This document shows, piece after piece, positions 1-4,874 of a stretch of 5,366 nt of DNA; the first letter of the stretch is position 1; each line of letters begins with the position of its first letter. The DNA comes from Candidatus Thorarchaeota archaeon SMTZ1-83. GTDB lineage: Archaea; Asgardarchaeota; Thorarchaeia; Thorarchaeales; Thorarchaeaceae. A program made the position numbers and the translations under genes. Location: the NCBI GenBank assembly GCA_001563325.1, contig LRSK01000149.1:1-5366 (forward strand). Direction: 5' to 3'. The notes beneath the pieces were generated by a model, which made no database searches, was not told where the DNA came from, and was given only the letters and a program-made list of their open reading frames with translations.

Positions 1-263
1 AGTAGACCTGTAATCGCCTTGATAGCGTCGCGATCTTTACTAACATCCATGCCGCATACTTCGGCATATCCGCTAGTCTGTTTTAGGAGACCAGAGAGAA
101 TACGGACTGTGGTCGTCTTTCCAGCCCCGTTAGGACCGAGAAAGCCGAACCTGCTACCCGCCTTCACCTCCAAGTCCAGATTACATACGGCTCGAACAGC
201 ATCGAATGACTTGTTCAGCCGTTCTGTGCGAATTGTTATTCCGTTTCTAGCCAACTTGCTCAC
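1..263 (-). CDS. ABC transporter ATP-binding protein, N-terminal part (cut by window edge)
   Basis: The 87 visible residues are the start of an ABC ATPase that energises a membrane exporter from the cytoplasmic face. A Walker A motif GPNGAGKTT lies at about residues 43-51. It is preceded by an aromatic A-loop position (KSF, F20) and followed by VRILSGLL and a TSGYAEVCGMDV stretch. This pattern is typical of the COG1131/CcmA, DrrA-like family of drug or lipid exporters. The Q-loop, signature motif and Walker B lie beyond the left edge. Start choice is open: GTG at 263-261 directly follows an in-frame stop, but an AGGTGA site at 265-260 sits 5 nt before a TTG at 254-252, which would give a protein three residues shorter. 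The gene is divergent from the regulator/PH operon and shares its intergenic region. The family call is firm; the substrate cannot be told. Confidence 0.93.
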   Translation of the reverse strand, partial: MSKLARNGITIRTERLNKSFDAVRAVCNLDLEVKAGSRFGFLGPNGAGKTTTVRILSGLLKQTSGYAEVCGMDVSKDRDAIKAITGL

Positions 264-265
264 CT
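260..265 (-). promoter_or_regulatory. Ribosome binding site AGGTGA for the ABC ATPase
   Basis: On the minus strand this reads AGGTGA, matching the archaeal anti-Shine-Dalgarno. It overlaps the GTG candidate start and lies 5 nt before the TTG at 254-252. On ribosome-binding grounds this favours the TTG; a leaderless or weakly guided GTG start remains possible. Confidence 0.55.
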
Positions 266-311
266 AATATCTTGCAGTAAATGTTTACCGCAATCTGTGT
301 AAACAATCACC

Positions 312-329
312 AAGTTTATATATAAACTT
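312..329. promoter_or_regulatory. Palindromic TATA element in the divergent intergenic region
   Basis: The 18 bp AAGTTTATATATAAACTT form a perfect palindrome, so TTTATATA, close to the archaeal TATA box, reads identically on both strands. On the minus strand it is preceded by purine-rich GGGAAAG (333-327), a plausible BRE. With the usual spacing of about 25 nt, transcription would start near 296 and leave a leader of about 33-42 nt carrying the AGGTGA site of the ABC gene. On the plus strand a start near 345 would give a leader of about 57 nt for the regulator gene, with a weaker BRE. It is therefore best read as the ABC ATPase promoter, possibly bidirectional. The symmetry could also serve a dimeric repressor. 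Confidence 0.65.
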
Positions 330-349
330 TCCCAAGTACGTAGTGAAGA

Positions 350-378
350 ATTACCCGAAAGCTTTATAGCTGGGTAAT
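350..378. promoter_or_regulatory. Inverted repeat, candidate operator or leader hairpin
   Basis: Arms ATTACCC (350-356) and GGGTAAT (372-378) are perfect 7-bp inverted repeats, with an inner AGCT pair at 360-363 and 368-371. The TTTATA box of the second plus-strand promoter lies inside. A dimeric regulator bound here would block TBP/TFB access. If transcription instead starts at the upstream palindromic TATA, the same sequence would form a hairpin in the leader RNA. Symmetry is seen directly; the operator role is inference. Confidence 0.45.
356..368 (+). promoter_or_regulatory. BRE/TATA promoter for the regulator-PH operon
   Basis: CGAAA (356-360) followed two bases later by TTTATA (363-368) matches the archaeal BRE-TATA arrangement. 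Transcription would begin about 25 nt downstream, near 390-392. That leaves a short leader of about 12 nt before the ATG at 403, with GAGG (391-394) at its very 5' end. This is the closest promoter-like element to the operon. No comparably good element was noticed between the downstream genes, fitting one polycistronic transcript. Confidence 0.5.
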
Positions 379-402
379 GACGAAAACAGTGAGGATAAGA
401 AG

Positions 403-975
403 ATGCTACTCTCAGTTCACGAAGCAACGGTCTGGTGGGAATTCCAGCAAGGAAAGACCACTGGAGAGATTGCCAGTGAATACGAGGGGGATCGAATAGC
501 GCCTGCCTATGTATACGCCCTCTTTCAGAAATCGGACAAGGGATCTGAGAGAGATGGAATCAAGAAAGTCAATCTCACAGATACTCAGTACGTATCAAGA
601 GTTCTCAATAGAGCCAGGTCCAAGATTGAGAAGGCTCTCAGAAATCAGGCCAAGAGCCATCGTCTTGATATCGAAACCGTTCAGGACTACAAGGGGCTAC
701 TTCGTGGATTTGATTATCAGGCAAACACAGAGGTATACATCATTTACACAATGAAGCTTGGCGTGATAGTTTGGTACAAGCACGACTCATACGCAGGCAA
801 GCTCTGCCATGAGTGTCCGAAGGAAGAGGAGTGTCGAGACACCCTTGACACCATAATGGCAGAGTACAACATAACCTTGAGACCAGATGAGGAACAGCTA
901 TACATGACCCAGCAGTCCATTGCTATCTTCAATAAACTCGCTGCCAAAGAAGTACCGAGGTATAAGAGAGCATAA
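403..975 (+). CDS. Predicted HTH transcriptional regulator with C-x2-C-x5-C motif
   Basis: A 190-residue soluble protein with no signal peptide or membrane segment. The first ~85 residues look like a helix-turn-helix DNA-binding region: GKTTGEIASEYEG resembles the first HTH helices, and TQYVSRVLNRARSKIEKAL (61-79) resembles the basic recognition helix of sigma-region-4/LuxR-type HTHs. The remainder (about 90-190) is a compact domain I cannot assign. It has a beta-rich stretch (TEVYIIYTMKLGVIVWYKH) followed by Cys135, His136, Cys138 and Cys144, which could bind a metal or Fe-S cluster or form a redox switch. The ATG is the only plausible start: GAGG lies 8 nt upstream and an in-frame stop at 367-369 closes the frame behind it. 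It heads the PH operon, so local control and autoregulation are likely inferences. DNA binding is probable; the signal sensed is unknown. Confidence 0.72.
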   Translation: MLLSVHEATVWWEFQQGKTTGEIASEYEGDRIAPAYVYALFQKSDKGSERDGIKKVNLTDTQYVSRVLNRARSKIEKALRNQAKSHRLDIETVQDYKGLLRGFDYQANTEVYIIYTMKLGVIVWYKHDSYAGKLCHECPKEEECRDTLDTIMAEYNITLRPDEEQLYMTQQSIAIFNKLAAKEVPRYKRA

Positions 976-976
976 T

Positions 977-980
977 GGAG
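977..980 (+). promoter_or_regulatory. Ribosome binding site that decides the P1 start
   Basis: GGAG here lies 9 nt before the ATG at 990. The alternative ATG at 975, overlapping the regulator stop codon as TAATG, has its nearest GAGG (957-960) 14 nt away, which is too far. Starting at 990 also puts the conserved VI[KR]PP motif at the same residue number (9-13) as in P2. Confidence 0.6.
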
Positions 981-989
981 TTGAGGATA

Positions 990-1742
990 ATGGGTAGAGA
1001 GTACGAAGGTAAAGTAATCAGGCCTCCGATGGAAACAGTAGCATATGGAAAAGTGTTCAGGCCAGCTACGGCACTGAGGAATAAGTATTGGTTCATTGCC
1101 GTTGTCACAATGCTGATCATGTATGCAATAACAGCAGGCACATTCTTTGGCCTCTTCTATCTCATCTACGTGTTCACTGATGGCCTCTGGCAGTTCTCCG
1201 CCTGGATCGATGCCATGTGGACGCCTGTAAACTTCTGGTTCTGGACTCTGGGGCTTATTGTGCTTGTGCCTGTGCTCATTCTGATTCCAGTCTATCTCAA
1301 TAGATTCGAGTACTCAGTACGAGGTGAGTCAGGAAAATCACTGCCGGAGATATATGTCAAGAAGGGCCTCATTGATGTCACCGAGAAGCATGTACCACTG
1401 CGTGCCATCACAAACATTGCCAGCAAGACCGGCCCCTTTGACCGTCTGTTCGGGATAGGCAATGTTGAGATTCACACCGCGGGATACTCTGGAGGGCCCT
1501 ATGAAGGCGGAAAGCCAGAAGAAAAGATTGAGGGTATAACATTCTACCTAGAACTCCGAGACTTCATCCTTAGTGAGATGCGTAGTCTCAAGGGCATTTA
1601 TGCAACAACAACCGAAGTACTTTCAGAGCAAGATGGTACAATTCGCGTTGGCTCTATAGAAGAGGCAACACTTGCTACATTGCAAGACCTCCGAAATGTC
1701 CTACGCAGAATAGAGAACAAGCTAGACAGGAGTGATGTATAG
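990..1742 (+). CDS. P1: two-TM membrane protein with bPH2 (PH-like) domain
   Basis: A 250-residue membrane protein, first of five tandem paralogues. Order: basic N-terminal motif VIRPP (9-13) and GKVFRP (20-25); TM1 about 34-62; an aromatic-rich loop; TM2 about 82-103; then a bPH2/DUF304 domain at about 106-200. Its signature is PEIYVKKGLIDVTEKHVPL, TNIASKTGPFDRLFGIG, then VEIHTAGYSGG. A C-terminal helix follows (222-247, EEATLATLQDLRNVLRRIEN). The basic N-terminus and two TMs predict that both ends and the PH domain are cytoplasmic. The variant is LRAI where P2-P4 have FRT[IV], and the P2-P4 VTGTE motif reads ATTTE (206-210). Family members in Bacillus (YdbS/YdbT) are linked to resistance to antimicrobial peptides; the molecular activity is unknown. 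The domain call is confident, the role is not. Confidence 0.88.
   Translation: MGREYEGKVIRPPMETVAYGKVFRPATALRNKYWFIAVVTMLIMYAITAGTFFGLFYLIYVFTDGLWQFSAWIDAMWTPVNFWFWTLGLIVLVPVLILIPVYLNRFEYSVRGESGKSLPEIYVKKGLIDVTEKHVPLRAITNIASKTGPFDRLFGIGNVEIHTAGYSGGPYEGGKPEEKIEGITFYLELRDFILSEMRSLKGIYATTTEVLSEQDGTIRVGSIEEATLATLQDLRNVLRRIENKLDRSDV
1729..1736 (+). promoter_or_regulatory. Ribosome binding site for P2, inside the end of P1
   Basis: GGAGTGAT closely resembles the ideal archaeal GGAGGTGAT and lies 7-8 nt before ATG 1744. It argues against the upstream in-frame GTG at 1732 and ATG at 1735, which fall within or right next to the site. Confidence 0.65.
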
Positions 1743-1743
1743 A

Positions 1744-2514
1744 ATGAGTGGCTATTACGAAGAGAGAGTGATCAAACCTCCGATGGAGAGGATAGCGAGT
1801 GGCAAGATCTTCAAGCCAGCTAGGAGTCTGATTTTCAAGGGCTGGTTGCAGGGATTCTTGTTCTTTGTAATCTGGTGGGTCATTATTATCGTGGGGTGGA
1901 TAGGACTAACATTCTTAATCTACGTGATTTCGAGGGAGTCTTGGACATCAATTCAGCATGCTCAATACGTGAACACTTGGTGGGTATTTGTAAGCGGATG
2001 GTATTGGGAAATTGCATTAATCATTCTGGGCATCGGCTTCACAATATGGGCATTATATGTCATGAGAATTGAGTACTCGATTCTTGCTGAAACCCGAGAG
2101 CCCATGCCTGAGATTTATGTGAGAAAAGGAATATTCACAGTGACTGAGAAACATGTTCCGTTCAGGACCGTGACAAACATATCCTCTAAGAAGGGAATCT
2201 TTGATCGGGTTTTTGGGATAGGGAGTGTCGAAATTCAGACTGCAGGAATATCAGGAGGAATGCAGCCGGGAGGATTCCAAGCAAAACCAGAAGAGAAGCT
2301 GGAAGGCATTCCATACTTCAACGAACTGCGTGACTTCATTCTCAGGGAGCTTCGTCGTTTCACGGGTCAATATGTCACTGGGACAGAAGTCGTAGCACCT
2401 CTACAAGATGATTTTCTTTGGAGTTCTATAGGAGGAGAGATCTTGCACACACTACAGGAAATGCGTGATATTCTCAGTAGGATGGATGAAAAGCTCGATA
2501 GGAGGGACTTGTGA
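1744..2514 (+). CDS. P2: two-TM membrane protein with bPH2 (PH-like) domain
   Basis: A 256-residue protein, the longest of the five. N-terminal motif VIKPP (9-13) and SGKIFKP (19-25); TM1 about 34-62, very rich in Trp and Ile (FVIWWVIIIVGW); Trp-rich loop (WW at 79-80, WYW at 86-88); TM2 about 88-106. The bPH2 domain spans about 108-208, with MPEIYVRKGIFTVTEKHVPF, TNISSKKGIFDRVFGIG and VEIQTAG. RRFTGQYVTGTEV follows (204-216), then a C-terminal helix (232-253, LHTLQEMRDILSRMDEKLD). The start is fixed by its ribosome binding site and by alignment with P1, P3 and P4. It begins 1 bp after the P1 stop, so translation is probably coupled. Relative to P1, P3 and P4 the loop after TAG is lengthened by 3-4 residues and glycine-rich (GGMQPGGFQA). 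Confidence 0.88.
   Translation: MSGYYEERVIKPPMERIASGKIFKPARSLIFKGWLQGFLFFVIWWVIIIVGWIGLTFLIYVISRESWTSIQHAQYVNTWWVFVSGWYWEIALIILGIGFTIWALYVMRIEYSILAETREPMPEIYVRKGIFTVTEKHVPFRTVTNISSKKGIFDRVFGIGSVEIQTAGISGGMQPGGFQAKPEEKLEGIPYFNELRDFILRELRRFTGQYVTGTEVVAPLQDDFLWSSIGGEILHTLQEMRDILSRMDEKLDRRDL
2501..2506 (+). promoter_or_regulatory. Ribosome binding site GGAGGG for P3
   Basis: GGAGGG lies 9 nt before ATG 2516 and is embedded in the last codons of P2. It rules against longer readings of the P3 frame that begin inside P2 (from 2465), whose extra 17 residues have no counterpart in the paralogues. Confidence 0.7.
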
Positions 2515-2515
2515 G

Positions 2516-3274
2516 ATGAGTGAGAGTAAGGTAATCAGGCCGCCGATAGAGAAAATAAAGAGCGGAAAGGTATTCAAGCCGACGAGGGCATTCATATTCA
2601 AAGGCTGGCTGGGAGGCTTCTTTGCTCTTGCCGTGCTATGGTTACTGCTCATTGGAGGATGGCTTGGTTTTGGGTACATTATCAGTGTCCTCGATGAGGG
2701 TTTGTCAGTTGCACAGTTCTTGGGAATCATAGACTTCTGGTGGTGGCCTGTAAATTTCTGGTTCATCGTTATCAACATGTTCTGGCTTGTACCAGCCTTC
2801 ATTCTGTGGCCATTTTACGTTGGAAGAATTGAATACTCAGTGATATCTGAAGCTGGCGAGGTCATGCCTGAGGTTTATGTCAAGAAGGGAATCATAACAG
2901 TCACAGAGAAACATGTACCCTTTAGAACGATTACGAACATTTCATCAAAGGCAGGACCACTGGACAGAATTTTTGGTATAGGAAGTGTGGAAATAGAGAC
3001 TGCTGGATTCTCGGGCGGAGCACAAGCCGGAGCCAAGCCAGAAGAGAAACTTGAAGGTTTGCAAATCTTTGAGTCTGTGAGGGACTTTGTTCTGCGAGAG
3101 CTTCGCAGGTTCACAGGTCAGTACGTCACAGGAACAGAGGTCATCTTTCCAACTGAACAACCAGTGCCTCGAATGGATGACACTCTCGAAGACGAAATAC
3201 TAATCACCTTGAGACAAATTAGAGACAGGCTAGCACCTTTAGATGAGATTCTTGAGCATCTGAAGCGTAAGTGA
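2516..3274 (+). CDS. P3: two-TM membrane protein with bPH2 (PH-like) domain
   Basis: A 252-residue protein, 1 bp downstream of P2 and the closest relative of it in the array. Motifs: VIRPP (6-10), SGKVFKP (16-22), TM1 about 31-58, loop and TM2 entry rich in aromatics (FWWWPVNFWF, 74-83), TM2 about 82-104. The bPH2 domain spans about 106-200 with MPEVYVKKGIITVTEKHVPF, TNISSKAGPLDRIFGIG and VEIETAGFSGG; RRFTGQYVTGTEV follows. The PVNFWF stretch is also in P1, so the loop is conserved in part. The C-terminal tail has a helix (224-251, DEILITLRQIRDRLAPLDEILEHLK) interrupted by one proline and longer than in P4. Cytoplasmic placement of the PH domain is inferred from the basic N-terminus and two TMs. 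Domain and topology are well supported; function is not known. Confidence 0.88.
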   Translation: MSESKVIRPPIEKIKSGKVFKPTRAFIFKGWLGGFFALAVLWLLLIGGWLGFGYIISVLDEGLSVAQFLGIIDFWWWPVNFWFIVINMFWLVPAFILWPFYVGRIEYSVISEAGEVMPEVYVKKGIITVTEKHVPFRTITNISSKAGPLDRIFGIGSVEIETAGFSGGAQAGAKPEEKLEGLQIFESVRDFVLRELRRFTGQYVTGTEVIFPTEQPVPRMDDTLEDEILITLRQIRDRLAPLDEILEHLKRK

Positions 3275-3275
3275 T

Positions 3276-3281
3276 AGGTGA
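3276..3281 (+). promoter_or_regulatory. Ribosome binding site AGGTGA for P4
   Basis: AGGTGA in the 15-bp gap after P3 lies 8 nt before ATG 3290. It is a strong archaeal-type site and fixes the P4 start. Confidence 0.72.
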
Positions 3282-3289
3282 ACTGAAGC

Positions 3290-4012
3290 ATGAGTAGTGA
3301 AGGGAAAGTAATCAAGCCGCCAATTGAGGATGTTGAGAGTGGAAAGATCTTCAAGCCATCGAAGGCGTTTCGAAACAAGAATTGGTTTCTAATGACTTTC
3401 GCTGCAGTGGGAATCTGGCTGATATTCTTAGCTCTCATACTGGGACTGGGATACCTTGTGCTTGGATTGATTGGACAACCTGGCTTCGAGAGCTGGACCA
3501 GTGTCTTCTGGGAAATTATCAATCCCTGGTACTGGGTACTAACTGCAATCTGGTATATTCCAGCAATGATACTTTATCCAATCTACATCAATGCGTTTGA
3601 ATACTCTGTGATAGCAAAGTCTGGTGGAACTATGCCTGAAATCTATGTCAAGAAGGGACTCGTCAATATCACTCGAAAGCATGTCCCCTTCAGAACTATC
3701 ACAAACATCTCATCCAGAGCAGGGCCATTTGATCGAATATTTGGGATAGGAACTGTTGAGGTTGAAACTGCTGGAGCATCAGGAGCACAGGTTGGAGGTT
3801 CAGCTGAGGAACGGTTGGAAGGATTAGTCTTCTACGAGGAACTCCGCGACTTCATCCTACGCGAGCTGCGCAGATTCAAGGACCCATACGTGACTGGAAC
3901 AGAAGCGGTCATTCCTGAGGATGAGAAGGTCATCAGAGTTGGCAGTTCAATAGAAGAAGAAGTCCTCAGTGTACTTGAGGACATCCGCGACCTACTTAGA
4001 GATCGTAGTTGA
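3290..4012 (+). CDS. P4: two-TM membrane protein with bPH2 (PH-like) domain
   Basis: A 240-residue protein, the shortest paralogue. VIKPP (7-11) and SGKIFKP (17-23) open the protein; TM1 is about 33-62, the loop carries WEIINPWYW, and TM2 is about 82-102. The bPH2 domain (about 103-198) has MPEIYVKKGLVNITRKHVPF, TNISSRAGPFDRIFGIG and VEVETAGASG. The block LRRFKDPYVTGTEAV keeps the VTGTE motif of P2 and P3. Here the TEKHVP of P1-P3 is TRKHVP, and the loop after TAG is short. The C-terminal acidic helix (221-237, IEEEVLSVLEDIRDLL) ends sooner than in the others. It lies 15 bp after P3 and 11 bp before P5 in the same operon. Residues 27-35 (FRNKNWF) resemble P1 (LRNKYWF) more than P2/P3, hinting at a P1-P4 and a P2-P3 subgroup. 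Confidence 0.88.
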   Translation: MSSEGKVIKPPIEDVESGKIFKPSKAFRNKNWFLMTFAAVGIWLIFLALILGLGYLVLGLIGQPGFESWTSVFWEIINPWYWVLTAIWYIPAMILYPIYINAFEYSVIAKSGGTMPEIYVKKGLVNITRKHVPFRTITNISSRAGPFDRIFGIGTVEVETAGASGAQVGGSAEERLEGLVFYEELRDFILRELRRFKDPYVTGTEAVIPEDEKVIRVGSSIEEEVLSVLEDIRDLLRDRS

Positions 4013-4023
4013 GAGTGAAGGCC

Positions 4024-4779
4024 ATGACGGAAGGAGCGGCTAGGGTCATCAAACCCCCGAGCGATGAGTTTGAGAGTGGAAGAATATTCAGGCCGCTTCC
4101 ATCCCTTCGTCATAAGAAATGGCTGAAATTCATTCTAGCAGCTTTTGCATTCTACGGGGTCTTTCTCTTTGCCTTCTTTGGACCTCCACTCGTTACAATA
4201 TTCATTATCGAATTCATTCCTTTGAATCTCTACTTTGTTCAGGAAGGCTGGATTGTGGGGAGTATTGTGTATTGGATTATTGTTCCGTTTTGGCTCATAC
4301 CAGCATTGGTATGGGTCCACCTGTATGTGAAGAGTATAGAGTATTCTGTCGTTGGCTGGCAAGGGGAGGCGATGCCTGAGATCTATCAGAAAAAGGGCAT
4401 AATCACGATAACAAAGAAACATGTGCCATTCAAGAACATCACATATGTGAAAAACAGAGTTGGCATTTTTGACCGGCTGTACGGAATTGGTTGTGTAAAG
4501 ATAGAAACAGCTGGTGAGAGTGGAGGAATGCAAGCGACAGGCGTCCTTACACTTATCATTTCAAGACTGGTCAATCAAAGCTCTGAAGAGAACATAGAGG
4601 GCATTAGATTCCATGAAGAACTGAAACAATTCATCCTGAAGGAGATGCGAGGATTTGGAAGCTCCCATCCTCAAGATTCAAGACAGCGAAGAGGCATGTC
4701 TCAAGGGCTATTCACGGAACGCACTTTGAGAGCCTTTCAGGATGTCAGAGATGTGTTAAGAAAAGAAACGAACAGGTGA
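4024..4779 (+). CDS. P5: divergent two-TM membrane protein with bPH2 (PH-like) domain
   Basis: A 251-residue protein and the most diverged of the five. VIKPP (8-12) and SGRIFRP (18-24) are kept; TM1 about 34-65, TM2 about 78-101. The bPH2 domain spans about 104-212, with MPEIYQKKGIITITKKHVPF, then ITYVKNRVGIFDRLYGIG, and VKIETAGESGG. It differs in having ITYVKN for the usual ITNISS and a Cys158 in place of Ser/Asn/Thr. It also has about 9-13 extra, partly hydrophobic residues (GVLTLIISRLV, 173-183) in the loop after TAG, and it has lost VTGTE, replaced by a basic stretch (SRQRRG). The C-terminal helix is kept (FTERTLRAFQDVRDVLRKE). ATG 4024 is chosen over TTG 4009 and GTG 4015 because it aligns with the paralogues; the site before it (GAGAGTGA, 4011-4018) is weaker than in the other genes. 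Confidence 0.86.
   Translation: MTEGAARVIKPPSDEFESGRIFRPLPSLRHKKWLKFILAAFAFYGVFLFAFFGPPLVTIFIIEFIPLNLYFVQEGWIVGSIVYWIIVPFWLIPALVWVHLYVKSIEYSVVGWQGEAMPEIYQKKGIITITKKHVPFKNITYVKNRVGIFDRLYGIGCVKIETAGESGGMQATGVLTLIISRLVNQSSEENIEGIRFHEELKQFILKEMRGFGSSHPQDSRQRRGMSQGLFTERTLRAFQDVRDVLRKETNR
4774..4779 (+). promoter_or_regulatory. Ribosome binding site AGGTGA for the 29-residue microprotein
   Basis: AGGTGA includes the TGA stop codon of P5 and lies 5 nt before ATG 4785. Such a good match at correct spacing is the main reason to accept the tiny downstream reading frame as a gene. Confidence 0.65.
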
Positions 4780-4784
4780 AGATA

Positions 4785-4874
4785 ATGAGACCATGGAAAT
4801 TTGTAGTTGTCTTTATTCTGGGACTGTTAATGTTCTTCTTCTTCCTGGCCCTTTATCTAATTGGACTTCTTTGA
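4785..4874 (+). CDS. 29-residue single-TM microprotein at the end of the operon
   Basis: This short frame (ATG to TGA) begins MRPWKFVVVFILGL and ends LALYLIGLL; about residues 6-29 are almost wholly hydrophobic with a run of four Phe, so it is one transmembrane helix. Arg2 and Lys5 predict a cytoplasmic N-terminus, and the chain stops at the far membrane face. It starts 5 bp after P5 with an AGGTGA ribosome binding site, the same spacing style as the genes above it. Small single-TM proteins of this kind (KdpF, CydX and similar) often stabilise a larger membrane complex, so a subunit of the PH-protein assembly is a sensible inference. I do not recognise a named family. Its last 18 bp overlap the 3' end of the convergent gene. 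A chance frame is possible but unlikely given the composition and ribosome binding site. Confidence 0.62.
   Translation: MRPWKFVVVFILGLLMFFFFLALYLIGLL

Larger units (their letters stand above)
990..4779 (+). repeat. Tandem array of five bPH2 membrane-protein paralogues (P1-P5)
   Basis: Five consecutive same-strand genes encode proteins of 250, 256, 252, 240 and 251 residues with the same architecture: VI[KR]PP...G[KR][IV]F[KR]P motif, two TMs, bPH2 domain, C-terminal helix. Shared blocks include [MLV]PE[IV]Y, a KHVP core and FDR or LDR with [FY]GIG. Gaps between genes are 1, 1, 15 and 11 bp. P2 and P3 look closest (both have FKGWL and RRFTGQYVTGTEV); P5 is the most divergent. Differences spread throughout the proteins point to old duplications kept by selection, not a recent amplification. 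Confidence 0.85.

Noticed and set aside
19..267. Plus-strand 82-residue frame
   Set aside because: It is antisense to the ABC ATPase, whose minus-strand reading gives a perfect Walker A; the plus-strand translation resembles nothing and is low in structure.
975..989. Longer P1 start overlapping the regulator stop codon (TAATG)
   Set aside because: Attractive as a coupled start, but its Shine-Dalgarno is too distant and the extra five residues have no match in P2-P5; the ATG at 990 has GGAG at good spacing.
2465..2515. N-terminal extension of P3 into P2
   Set aside because: The 17 extra residues are the P2 C-terminal coding sequence in another frame, and GGAGGG at 2501-2506 points to ATG 2516.
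3118..3522. Minus-strand 134-residue frame across the P3/P4 junction
   Set aside because: It is a shadow of two well-supported bPH2 genes; the translation is Ser/Ile-rich without domain signs, and it spans the P4 ribosome binding site.
4135..4533. Minus-strand 132-residue frame inside P5
   Set aside because: Antisense to P5, which has clear family motifs throughout; no ribosome binding site or recognisable sequence was seen.
4830..4874. T-rich run in the microprotein gene as an archaeal terminator
   Set aside because: The T-rich stretch is explained by Phe and Leu codons of the TM helix and has no uninterrupted run beyond four T; termination here cannot be supported from the sequence.
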